From: an uncultured Bacteroidota bacterium
GTDB taxonomy: Bacteria; Bacteroidota; Bacteroidia; Chitinophagales; Chitinophagaceae
Reading direction: 5' to 3'
DNA length: 27,862 nucleotides
NCBI GenBank assembly: GCA_946479615.1
Contig: CAMLGR010000048.1
Coordinates: forward strand, 1-27,862
Both the position numbers and the translations under genes were made by a program. Below the pieces are notes generated by a model. That model ran no database searches. It was not told where the DNA came from and saw only the letters and a program-made list of their open reading frames with translations. Below are positions 20,929 to 27,862 of the stretch, piece by piece (positions within the stretch are counted from its first letter, which is position 1; each line of letters starts with the position of its first letter).

Positions 20929-23785
20929 ATTTGCTTAGATACATACTCCTGTCCTTGTATAGCTGCCTGAAGTATGGATCGCGTAGATTTTTGATAAAAC
21001 GGATAGCTTCTCCTGTACTTTTCATTTCAGGCCCCAGCTCTTTATTTACATTGGGGAATTTATTGAAACTGAATACCGGTTCTTTGATAGCAAACCCATC
21101 CAGGTATTTTTCTTCCGGAATATCCGCTACACCGATTTCTTCCAGCATCACTTTGGTAGCGTAATTGAGATACGGTTTATTATACGCCTTGGCGATAAAA
21201 GGCGTGGTACGCGAAGCGCGCGGGTTGGCTTCGATCACAAATACTTTGGTATCCTTGATAGCAAACTGGATATTGATCAATCCCTTTACTTTTAATTCCA
21301 ATGCTATCTTTTTCGCATAATCGACCATGTCCTGGATCTCCAGCGGGCTCAGGTTAAACGCTGGCAATACAGCATTACTGTCGCCACTGTGAATACCTGC
21401 CGGCTCAATATGCTCCATAATGCCCATGACATGAAATTTCTCTCCATCACAGATCGCATCAATTTCTGCTTCCTGGCAGCGATCGAGGAAATGATCCACC
21501 AGTATTTTATTACCCGGAATATGTTTTAATAAACTGATAACCGCTTTTTCCACTTCTTCATCATTCAGTACGATCCGCATTCTTTGTCCGCCCAATACAT
21601 AGGAAGGACGCACGAGTACAGGGTACCCTACTTTGTTGGCGACTTCAATTGCTTCATCCACATCCTGTGCAGTTCCATATTCAGGATAAGGTATCTCGAG
21701 ACGTTTCAGCATATCGCTGAAACGACCCCTGTCTTCTGCAATATCCATGCTGTCGTAAGAAGTACCGATGATCTTGATCCCTTTCTGGTGAAGTTTTTCA
21801 GCCATTTTCAGAGCTGTTTGTCCACCTAACTGAACGATCACCCCATACGGTTTCTCATGTTCGATGATCTCCCAGACATGCTCCCAGTAAACAGGTTCGA
21901 AATATAGTTTATCGGCCATATCAAAGTCGGTGGAAACAGTTTCAGGATTACAGTTGACCATGATCGCTTCATAACCGCATTCTTTGATGGCAAGCAAACC
22001 ATGTACACAACAATAATCGAACTCAATTCCCTGGCCGATACGGTTAGGGCCCGATCCTAATACAATGATCTTTTTCTTATCCGATACTTTCGATTCGTTG
22101 GAAGATATGAGTTCCGCACCTTTGACAGCATTGGAAGAAGCTGTTTCAAAAGTGGAGTAGAAATAAGGTGTTTTGGCTTCGAATTCTGCGCTGCAGGTAT
22201 CTACCATTTTAAACACCCTGGTAATACCGGCTTCTTTTCTTTTTTTGTAAACATCTTCTTCATCGCCATGCTGGGTGATACGGCTGATCTGCTCATCACT
22301 GAAACCATTTACTTTGGCTTCTCTTAACAGTTCAAGTGGTAATGTATCGAGATCATACTTCGCCATTTCCTTTTCAAGATTGACGATCTTCTGAATTTCA
22401 TAAATAAACCAGCGATCGATACCATTCGTAGCTTTTGAAATGGTACCAACCGATATGCCTGCCATCAACGCATCTTTGATACGGAAAATGCGATCCCATT
22501 TCGGCACCTTGATATATTCCAGCAGGTCATCAGCATGCATCAGGCTTTTTCCATAATAACCTAATCCCACTGCATTATTCTCCAGGCTCTGACAGGCTTT
22601 TTGCACAGCTTCGGTAAAACTTCTGCCGATAGCCATTACTTCACCCACACTTTTCATTTGCAGGCCCAGTGTATCATTAGCGCCTTTGAATTTATCGAAA
22701 TTCCAGCGTGGTATTTTTACAATCACATAATCCAGTGCGGGCTCGAAATAAGCGGAAGTGGTTTTGGTGATCTGGTTTTCCAGTTCATCCAGGTTATAAC
22801 CAATCGCTAGTTTCGCGGCGATCTTTGCAATCGGGTAACCGGTTGCTTTTGATGCCAATGCTGAAGAACGGCTTACACGCGGGTTGATCTCGATAGCGAT
22901 GATCTCTTCCGTAGCAGGATTTAATGAAAACTGCACGTTACAACCACCTGCAAAATTTCCGAGGTCTCTCATCATCATGATTGCGGTGTTCCTCATCAGT
23001 TGCATGGCTGTATCGCTGAGTGTCATAGCCGGTGCTACGGTAATGGAATCACCGGTGTGAACACCCATCGGGTCAAAATTCTCTACCGTACAAATGATAC
23101 AAACATTATCCGCTGCATCACGTAGTAATTCCAGTTCGAACTCTTTCCATCCCAGTACAGCTTTTTCAACCAGTACCTCGTGGATCGGCGAAGCCTGTAA
23201 TCCCCTGTTCAGGGCCTCATCGAGCTCATCTTTATCATGTACAAATCCACCGCCTGTTCCGCCGAGTGTAAATGAGGGGCGGATAACCAGGGGGAAGCCG
23301 ATCTCCTGTGCAAATTCTTTTCCTTCGAGGAATGAATTGGCGGTTTTGGCAGGCGCTACGGGTACGCCGAGTTGGATCATCCACTGCCTGAATTTTTCAC
23401 GGTCCTCTGCTTTATCGATCGCTTTGATATCGACACCGATCAAGCGTACGTTATATTGTTTCCAAAGTCCGAGGTCTTCGGCTTCTTTGGCCAGGTTCAA
23501 TGCTGTCTGCCCACCCATAGTAGGTAACACGGCATCCACTTCATTTTCCTGGAGGATCTTTTCAATACTTTCTACAGTGAGGGGTAACAGGTATACTTTA
23601 TCAGCCATCATCGGGTCGGTCATGATGGTGGCGGGGTTGCTGTTAATAAGATATACTTTGATTCCTTCTTCACGGAGACTGCGGGCGGCCTGTGTACCGG
23701 AGTAATCAAATTCGCATGCTTGTCCAATAATAATAGGGCCTGAACCGATGATCAGGACTGACTTGATAGAATTATCTTTTGGCAT
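20927..23785 (-). CDS. carB: Carbamoyl-phosphate synthase large subunit, lacking MGS domain
   Basis: CarB makes carbamoyl phosphate for pyrimidine and arginine synthesis, using ammonia delivered by CarA. The 952-aa product has both ATP-grasp halves: the first starts LIIGSGPIIIGQACEFDYSG, with IEINPRVSRSSALASKATGY near 300. The second starts IIVLGSGPNRIGQGIEFDYC near 560, with VIEANPRASRTTPFIAKAYN near 860. It ends about 120 residues earlier than E. coli CarB (1073 aa), shortly after the second carbamate domain, so the C-terminal MGS-like domain that binds UMP, IMP or ornithine is missing. CarA is not in the window. An exact -7 box (TACTTTTG) at 23836-23843 lies upstream. Confidence 0.96.
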   Translation of the reverse strand: MPKDNSIKSVLIIGSGPIIIGQACEFDYSGTQAARSLREEGIKVYLINSNPATIMTDPMMADKVYLLPLTVESIEKILQENEVDAVLPTMGGQTALNLAKEAEDLGLWKQYNVRLIGVDIKAIDKAEDREKFRQWMIQLGVPVAPAKTANSFLEGKEFAQEIGFPLVIRPSFTLGGTGGGFVHDKDELDEALNRGLQASPIHEVLVEKAVLGWKEFELELLRDAADNVCIICTVENFDPMGVHTGDSITVAPAMTLSDTAMQLMRNTAIMMMRDLGNFAGGCNVQFSLNPATEEIIAIEINPRVSRSSALASKATGYPIAKIAAKLAIGYNLDELENQITKTTSAYFEPALDYVIVKIPRWNFDKFKGANDTLGLQMKSVGEVMAIGRSFTEAVQKACQSLENNAVGLGYYGKSLMHADDLLEYIKVPKWDRIFRIKDALMAGISVGTISKATNGIDRWFIYEIQKIVNLEKEMAKYDLDTLPLELLREAKVNGFSDEQISRITQHGDEEDVYKKRKEAGITRVFKMVDTCSAEFEAKTPYFYSTFETASSNAVKGAELISSNESKVSDKKKIIVLGSGPNRIGQGIEFDYCCVHGLLAIKECGYEAIMVNCNPETVSTDFDMADKLYFEPVYWEHVWEIIEHEKPYGVIVQLGGQTALKMAEKLHQKGIKIIGTSYDSMDIAEDRGRFSDMLKRLEIPYPEYGTAQDVDEAIEVANKVGYPVLVRPSYVLGGQRMRIVLNDEEVEKAVISLLKHIPGNKILVDHFLDRCQEAEIDAICDGEKFHVMGIMEHIEPAGIHSGDSNAVLPAFNLSPLEIQDMVDYAKKIALELKVKGLINIQFAIKDTKVFVIEANPRASRTTPFIAKAYNKPYLNYATKVMLEEIGVADIPEEKYLDGFAIKEPVFSFNKFPNVNKELGPEMKSTGEAIRFIKNLRDPYFRQLYKDRSMYLSK

Positions 23786-23835
23786 TTTTTTGTTGAGATT
23801 GGGCCCGGATTGCCGGGACGAAAAAACAAATTGCG

Positions 23836-23843
23836 CAAAAGTA
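23836..23843 (-). promoter_or_regulatory. Bacteroidota -7 box (TACTTTTG) for carB
   Basis: An exact TAnnTTTG match on the minus strand. The predicted start near 23831 gives a leader of about 46 nt. The -33 position shows TTT rather than TTG at a 19-nt spacing. Confidence 0.5.
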
Positions 23844-23920
23844 AGGGTTTAGAAGGGTTTTGAAACCGCGTGAATAAATTTTTTATAAAAAATAATGCAA
23901 AGATCAGCGCATAAGCGAAG

Positions 23921-23938
23921 GCGAAGAGTGCTCTTCGC
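23921..23938. promoter_or_regulatory. Short perfect palindrome in the carB-M23 divergent gap
   Basis: GCGAAGAG and CTCTTCGC are an 8-bp pair separated by TG. It lies midway between two divergent promoters, so it could be an operator. It is preceded by another GCGAAG and may instead be a piece of a decayed repeat. Confidence 0.4.
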
Positions 23939-24025
23939 TCTCGTTCTGTTTCTCCGCTATTTCTCCGGCTCCTTTTTCTGTGCAACTAATTTTCTCTCCA
24001 TTGCTTCTCTTTTTATATTAACCAG

Positions 24026-24033
24026 TAAATTTG
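24026..24033 (+). promoter_or_regulatory. Bacteroidota -7 box (TAAATTTG) for the M23 gene, probably leaderless
   Basis: An exact TAnnTTTG match; the expected transcription start about 5 nt downstream is the first base of the TTG start codon at 24038. A TTG at 24001-24003, 22 nt upstream of the box, may be the -33 element. Confidence 0.5.
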
Positions 24034-24037
24034 CGCA

Positions 24038-25846
24038 TTGAAAAAAACATTATTACCCCAAACGCTCCTGTGTTTTGGCCTGGCGCTGCTATTATTGGTG
24101 CCTTTTGCAACGAATGCCCAGCCAGTTAAAAAATATCCACAGGGTTATTTCCGCTGGCCACTGAATCTTTCTCCTGAAATCGTCGCCAATATGGGCGAAT
24201 TGCGCAGCAATCACTGGCACATGGGACTTGATGTGCGCACCGCGCAAAAAGTGAATCAGCTTGTATATGCAGCTGCAGAAGGATATATCGCTTATGTGGG
24301 AATAAGACCATCCAGTTACGGGCGCTTTATTATTATCAATCATCCCAATGGACTGTCGACTTTATATGGTCACCTGAATGATTTTTCTCCGGCGCTTGAA
24401 GCGTATGTAACACAGCAGCAATACCAGCAGCAATCCTGGGCAGTGGAACTGGATATTCCAAAAGAAAAATTTCCTGTCAGCAAAGGAACATTCATTGCTT
24501 ACAGCGGAACAACCGGCGCTTCACAGGGGCCGCATGTGCATTTCGAGATCAGGGAGACACAAACAGGAAAATGCCTAAACCCCTTATTGTTTGGAATGCC
24601 GCTTGCCGATAACGTACCGCCTGTAATGGTAAGACTGGCGGTTTATGATCGCAGTAAAAGTTTTTACGACCAGGGTCCGCAATTGATCCGGTTAAAAAAT
24701 ACAACCGGGGGTTATGTTCTTCCTTCCCCCGTTTTGAAAACCCCGTTTGAAAAAATCAGTTTTGGTTTGGAAACCTATGACAGGATCAGTGGTTCTGCCA
24801 ACCAGGATGGGATTTATAAGGCCCGTTTATTTTTTGATAACCAGTTGCAGGTTGAATTTATTATCGATAGCATCAGTTATACCGATACCCGTTACATGAA
24901 TGCACAGATCGATTATAAATACAAAGCAAATGGCGGCAGTTATCTGCAACATCTTTCTATGTTACCCGGTGATAAGAGCGGCGTGTATCACCCGGCAGCA
25001 GGAGATGGCACCATCTGGCTGGAGGATACATTGCAACATCGCATACGGATAGAAACAGAAGATGCTTACAATAATATTTCTTCGCTGAATTTGTTAGTGC
25101 AGCGAACAGGTGATGAAGACAGGGCAACACCGGTACGCACAGATAATTTCATACCAAATACGACCAGTGTGCTGGAGAAGCCGGATTTTGAAGCAGTGCT
25201 TTCCCCGAATTGTTTATACGATACGGTAACTCCTGTTTATACCCGTACCAATTCTTCAGAGACCTATGCAGTTTCTGCATTGCATCGCCTGAATGATGAG
25301 ACAACGCCTTTGCATGAAGCGATGACTATCCGTATTAAGCCGGATAAGATCATCCCCGATCAATGGAGAAATAAAATAGTGATCAGGCGCACGGGAAACA
25401 ATACGTCTATCCGTGCTGCACAATGGCAGGGCAACTGGCTGACAGCATCGTTTGCTGATTTTGGTTCTTTCCAGGCTTTTGCCGATATCACACCACCCAC
25501 CGTAGCGGAATTAGGTAAAGGCGATACGGTAAACCTGAGTGCAGCCAGCAGGATTGTTTTTACTCCTGCTGATAATTCAGGAATTAAGAAGTTCCGTGCT
25601 GAACTCGATGATCAATGGCTGCGTTTTACCAATGATAAAAGCAGGTCCTGGATTTATATTTTTGATGAAAGATGTCCTTATGGGGTACATAAATTAAAAG
25701 TAACGGTAGAGGACCTGGTAGGGAATGTAACGACCAAAACATGGTGGTTTAAAAAATATGCGTACACTCCGCCGCCAAAGAAAAAGGCCACAGTAAAAAA
25801 GAAGACTGCGGTTAAGAAAAAAGCACCAGCAAAGAAGAAAAAATAA
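24038..25846 (+). CDS. M23 family metallopeptidase with lysine-rich C-terminal tail
   Basis: The 602-aa product has a Sec signal (cleavage after ATNA, about residue 27) and an N-terminal M23 peptidase domain. The zinc ligands are seen as HxxxD in HWHMGLDVR (His61, Asp65) and in GPHVHFEI near 170; YGHLNDF supplies a further His near 108. M23 enzymes cut peptidoglycan cross-bridges. A long all-beta region (about 190-570) follows, then a tail with repeated KKK blocks (residues about 577-602). The start is TTG; no ATG precedes a position well into the peptidase domain. The enzyme should act in the periplasm or at the surface. It is followed 38 nt later by bcp. Confidence 0.9.
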   Translation: MKKTLLPQTLLCFGLALLLLVPFATNAQPVKKYPQGYFRWPLNLSPEIVANMGELRSNHWHMGLDVRTAQKVNQLVYAAAEGYIAYVGIRPSSYGRFIIINHPNGLSTLYGHLNDFSPALEAYVTQQQYQQQSWAVELDIPKEKFPVSKGTFIAYSGTTGASQGPHVHFEIRETQTGKCLNPLLFGMPLADNVPPVMVRLAVYDRSKSFYDQGPQLIRLKNTTGGYVLPSPVLKTPFEKISFGLETYDRISGSANQDGIYKARLFFDNQLQVEFIIDSISYTDTRYMNAQIDYKYKANGGSYLQHLSMLPGDKSGVYHPAAGDGTIWLEDTLQHRIRIETEDAYNNISSLNLLVQRTGDEDRATPVRTDNFIPNTTSVLEKPDFEAVLSPNCLYDTVTPVYTRTNSSETYAVSALHRLNDETTPLHEAMTIRIKPDKIIPDQWRNKIVIRRTGNNTSIRAAQWQGNWLTASFADFGSFQAFADITPPTVAELGKGDTVNLSAASRIVFTPADNSGIKKFRAELDDQWLRFTNDKSRSWIYIFDERCPYGVHKLKVTVEDLVGNVTTKTWWFKKYAYTPPPKKKATVKKKTAVKKKAPAKKKK

Positions 25847-25851
25847 CCAGT

Positions 25852-25876
25852 AATTATGAATTCATCATTCTTAATT
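25852..25876. repeat. AATTATGAAT inverted repeat between the M23 gene and bcp
   Basis: Arms 25852-25861 and 25867-25876 pair with one mismatch around a 5-nt loop. It lies 6 nt after the M23 stop codon and just before bcp. Confidence 0.45.
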
Positions 25877-25884
25877 CACGACGC

Positions 25885-26352
25885 ATGGCAATTACATTAA
25901 AAGAAGGCGATAAAGCTCCCTCATTCAGCGGTACCGATCAAAACGGTAAAAAAATATCACTCGCTGATTTTAAAGGAAAGAAACTGGTTTTATACTTTTA
26001 TCCTGAAGATGATACACCGACCTGCACGATACAAGCCTGCAACCTGCGTAATAATTATGGCTTGTTAAAAAAGAATGGATTTGAAGTAGTAGGGATAAGT
26101 CCCGATGATGAAAAAAAGCATAAAAAATTCGAAGCAAAATTTAATCTCCCTTTCACTTTGATTGCCGATACGGATCATAAAATACTTGACAAATACGGCG
26201 TCTGGGGTGAGAAGCAAATGTTTGGCAATCACTACATGGGCGTACACCGCACCACATTTGTCATTGATGAAAAAGGCGTTATTCATAATATCTACCTGCG
26301 CCCAAAGAACAAAGCACATGCTGAGGAGATAGTGGCAGGGTGGGTTAAATAG
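25885..26352 (+). CDS. bcp: Thioredoxin-dependent thiol peroxidase (BCP-type peroxiredoxin)
   Basis: The 155-aa enzyme reduces hydroperoxides and is recycled by thioredoxin. It has the PxxxTxxC active-site motif (PEDDTPTC, peroxidatic Cys47), and a resolving Cys52 five residues later, as in atypical 2-Cys BCP proteins. Other family features are LVLYFYPEDDTPTC, VVGISPDDEKKHKKF, ADTDHKILDKYGVWGEK and HRTTFVIDEKGVI. Length is normal and no signal peptide is seen, so it is cytoplasmic. It lies 38 nt downstream of the M23 gene with only a small inverted repeat between, and no promoter box is visible, so co-transcription is likely. Confidence 0.95.
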   Translation: MAITLKEGDKAPSFSGTDQNGKKISLADFKGKKLVLYFYPEDDTPTCTIQACNLRNNYGLLKKNGFEVVGISPDDEKKHKKFEAKFNLPFTLIADTDHKILDKYGVWGEKQMFGNHYMGVHRTTFVIDEKGVIHNIYLRPKNKAHAEEIVAGWVK

Positions 26353-26369
26353 CACAGGCTTTTCTGAAT

Positions 26370-26589
26370 GGCGTTAGGTTTTAAGTTTTAGATGTTAGGT
26401 GTGTTACCGGTTTATGATTGATGGCACCTTTATTATCTCTATGTGAAACCTATGTGCCTATGTGGTAAAAACTACGCCAGGCAAGTATAGCACTATAATA
26501 GTATTGCGTAATCTTACCACATAGGCACATAGGGCACAAAGGTTTCACATAGAGATTACCAATCATAAACCAGCCTGACATCTAACGCC
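26370..26589. repeat. CTATGT-NN fold-back repeat, copy 2 (long form)
   Basis: This copy has nested arms. The outermost pair is GGCGTTAG (26370-26377) with CTAACGCC (26582-26589). Next is GGTTTATGATTG (26409-26420) with its complement at 26560-26571. Then ATCTCTATGTGAAACCT (26435-26451) pairs with 26540-26556, and innermost CTATGTGGTAA (26458-26468) pairs with 26514-26524. The left arm has three CTATGT units and the right arm four, a difference of one 8-9-nt unit. The 45-nt loop shares GCGTAATCTT with copy 1. It fills most of the 308-nt gap between bcp and the DUF5777 gene. Confidence 0.9.
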
Positions 26590-26660
26590 TCCCTCTCCTG
26601 GGTCCAGAGGCAACTTGCCTGCCGGTTTTTCCGATTAATAGTCAATTCAAAATTATATTT

Positions 26661-27665
26661 ATGAGAATCATAATTGGATTGGCGTTATGCGGCATGACCC
26701 TATCCGGCATGACCCAGGACACGGCGCCAGCCAGGGATACCACGATGAAAATGGAAACTTCCTCTACAGGAACAACAAGCGACCCCAATCCCACAGAACC
26801 GAAGTACAGAACCTATATTTTTCAGTCACCCCGTTTAATCAATGCCAACACGGTACACCTGATCCCCAGAGGTGAGCTTGAATTTGGAGTGGCTCACCTG
26901 TTTGGAGATGCAGCTGGTGATTTTGGCGGGTTAAAAAACTTTTTTGGATTAGATGACGCACAGGATGTGCGAATCGGGTTTCAGTATGGATTAAGCAAAC
27001 GTCTCAATATTGCTGCGGCTCGTTATAAAGGGGCTACAAGAGTGCAGCGGATGTATGAGTTGGGTGTCAAATGGCTGATCACCGAACAAAGAGATAATGA
27101 TCCTTCGCATCCTTTTTCACTGGCGGCATATGTCAATGCAGTAGTGGCTACGATGCATTCCGGTACTAACCCTGATTTTGAAAATTTTGTACATGGATTC
27201 TCCGACAGGCTCAGCAATAATTATCAATTAATGATTGCTCGGAAATTCGGAAGGAATATCAGTCTGCAGTTAAGCCCGACCCTGGTGCATAGAAATCATG
27301 TGGTGGCTTATGATGATAAGAACATAGCTGCACTCGGTGCATCGGCACGTATTCACCTGCACGGACGTTATAGCTTATTACTCGATTATTTCCATCCTTT
27401 CCGCAGCCAGAGCAGCATCGATTCTTTTAAAGTAAGAGGTACAAAATTCTATGATGCACTGGGTGTAGGATTTGAAATTGTTACCGGTGGGCACGTGTTT
27501 CACCTGAATTTCACCAATACAAAAGATATATTGGAAAACAGGTTTCTCACAAGTACTACTTCTACCTGGAGCAAGGGACAATTCAGGTGGAGTTTTTCTA
27601 TCGCCCGGAATTTCGATTTGTTGTATAAGAAAGCAAACAGGAAAAAAGCAATGCATTCACAATAG
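26661..27665 (+). CDS. DUF5777 family beta-barrel protein
   Basis: The 334-aa product has a signal peptide (cleavage expected after about residue 18, GMTQ), a Thr/Ser-rich linker (20-45), and then alternating short amphipathic strands typical of an outer-membrane barrel. Family-like segments are FQSPRLINANTVHLIPRGEL, FFGLDDAQDVRIGFQYGLSK near 94-113 and, later, DALGVGFEIVTGGHVFHLNF. Members are uncharacterised. It may be a porin-like or redox-partner barrel, but nothing here decides. The start codon is the ATG at 26661; a TATATTTA sequence overlaps it too closely to be its promoter. It is flanked by two CTATGT repeats and followed by a terminator. Confidence 0.82.
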   Translation: MRIIIGLALCGMTLSGMTQDTAPARDTTMKMETSSTGTTSDPNPTEPKYRTYIFQSPRLINANTVHLIPRGELEFGVAHLFGDAAGDFGGLKNFFGLDDAQDVRIGFQYGLSKRLNIAAARYKGATRVQRMYELGVKWLITEQRDNDPSHPFSLAAYVNAVVATMHSGTNPDFENFVHGFSDRLSNNYQLMIARKFGRNISLQLSPTLVHRNHVVAYDDKNIAALGASARIHLHGRYSLLLDYFHPFRSQSSIDSFKVRGTKFYDALGVGFEIVTGGHVFHLNFTNTKDILENRFLTSTTSTWSKGQFRWSFSIARNFDLLYKKANRKKAMHSQ

Positions 27666-27692
27666 TTCTTAGATGTCGCAGCACAGTTGGTA

Positions 27693-27730
27693 AAAGGGTT
27701 TCTTTCGCAAGAAGGAAGCCCTTCCTTTTT
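27693..27730 (+). terminator. Probable terminator after the DUF5777 gene
   Basis: AAGGGTTTCTT and AAGGAAGCCCTT pair (with a G-U pair and one bulge) around a short TCGCAAG loop, followed by CCTTTTT. It lies about 28 nt after the stop codon. Confidence 0.7.
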
Positions 27731-27760
27731 GATGAGAGTTGTTGGTGGAGTGAGGGATGA

Positions 27761-27862
27761 GGTGTTAGGTGTGTTACTGGTTTATGATTGATGACACTTT
27801 CATTATCTCTATGTGAAACCTATATGTCCTATGTGCCTATGTGGTAAAAAAAGCTGACTGGC
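27761..27862. repeat. CTATGT-NN fold-back repeat, copy 3 (cut by the window end)
   Basis: The left arm and the start of the loop are present and match copy 2 closely, including the outer GTTAGGTGTGTTAC and GGTTTATGATTGATG modules and ATTATCTCTATGTGAAACC. The loop start (AAAAAAAGCTGACTGGC) matches copy 1 instead. The right arm should lie just beyond the window. Confidence 0.88.

Noticed and set aside
23094..23705. A 203-codon open frame on the plus strand
   Set aside because: It lies wholly inside carB on the opposite strand, is low-complexity Ser/Pro-rich, and carB is unambiguous there. Long antisense frames of this kind come from codon bias.
3768..27862. CRISPR array
   Set aside because: The CTATGT units repeat every 8 nt without spacer sequences of CRISPR length, the arms are inverted, and no cas genes are present.
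26370..27862. Composite transposon around the DUF5777 gene
   Set aside because: No transposase, no target-site duplication visible, and the repeats are fold-backs rather than insertion sequences.

Overview
The window is chromosomal DNA from a member of the Bacteroidota, most likely family Chitinophagaceae or a close relative. The evidence is the mutY-ssb-gldE-gldD cluster (gliding motility/type IX secretion), a 31-residue AURKAIP1/COX24-domain protein, a DUF5777 beta-barrel protein, a CarB that ends before the regulatory MGS domain, and many -7 promoter boxes of the Bacteroidota sigma factor (TAnnTTTG). It is mostly ordinary core genome: no rRNA, tRNA, CRISPR array, prophage or transposase was found. 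The unusual content is in the spacers, which are full of fold-back repeats.

Layout. 1-1717 (minus strand): start of an RNase G/E-type gene, the COX24-domain protein, a membrane-anchored TPR protein and an HU-family DNA-binding protein. 1768-5935 (plus): mutY, ssb, gldE, gldD. 6001-7132 (minus): a single-pass charged hypothetical and a DUF2306 membrane protein. 7261-12583 (plus): a secreted/membrane TPR protein, a DUF3109 Cys-cluster protein, a LutB-type iron-sulfur protein and a polysaccharide-deacetylase-like protein. 12580-17871 (minus): EamA transporter, purH, comEC, dinB-like. 18201-20855 (plus): a conserved unknown, a polytopic membrane protein, a HisKA_3 histidine kinase and a NarL/LuxR response regulator, probably one signalling module. 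20927-23785 (minus): carB. 24038-27665 (plus): M23 peptidase with a lysine-rich tail, BCP peroxiredoxin, DUF5777 barrel.

The strongest unexplained signal is a set of intergenic fold-back repeats. Three copies of a CTATGT-NN family (3768-3864, 26370-26589, 27761-end) occur. Several elements of unrelated sequence share the same design: two inverted arms, each made of degenerate units repeating every 7-9 (mostly 8) nt (TTRAAC-NN at 209-290, GCAAAG-NN at 2966-3056, a YYYAACA type at 5937-5998, TTTAAAG at 6414-6444, and a perfect 29-bp pair at 20861-20928). They sit mostly 3' of genes in convergent or co-directional gaps. Two CTATGT copies bracket the DUF5777 gene as direct repeats.

Regulation visible in the sequence: exact TAnnTTTG boxes precede the TPR gene at 1307, HU, gldE, DUF3109, lutB, purH, carB and the M23 gene. 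The purH promoter lies at the very end of comEC. For lutB and the M23 gene the box is so close to the start codon that leaderless mRNAs are expected. All functions are inferred from sequence alone; no database search was run.
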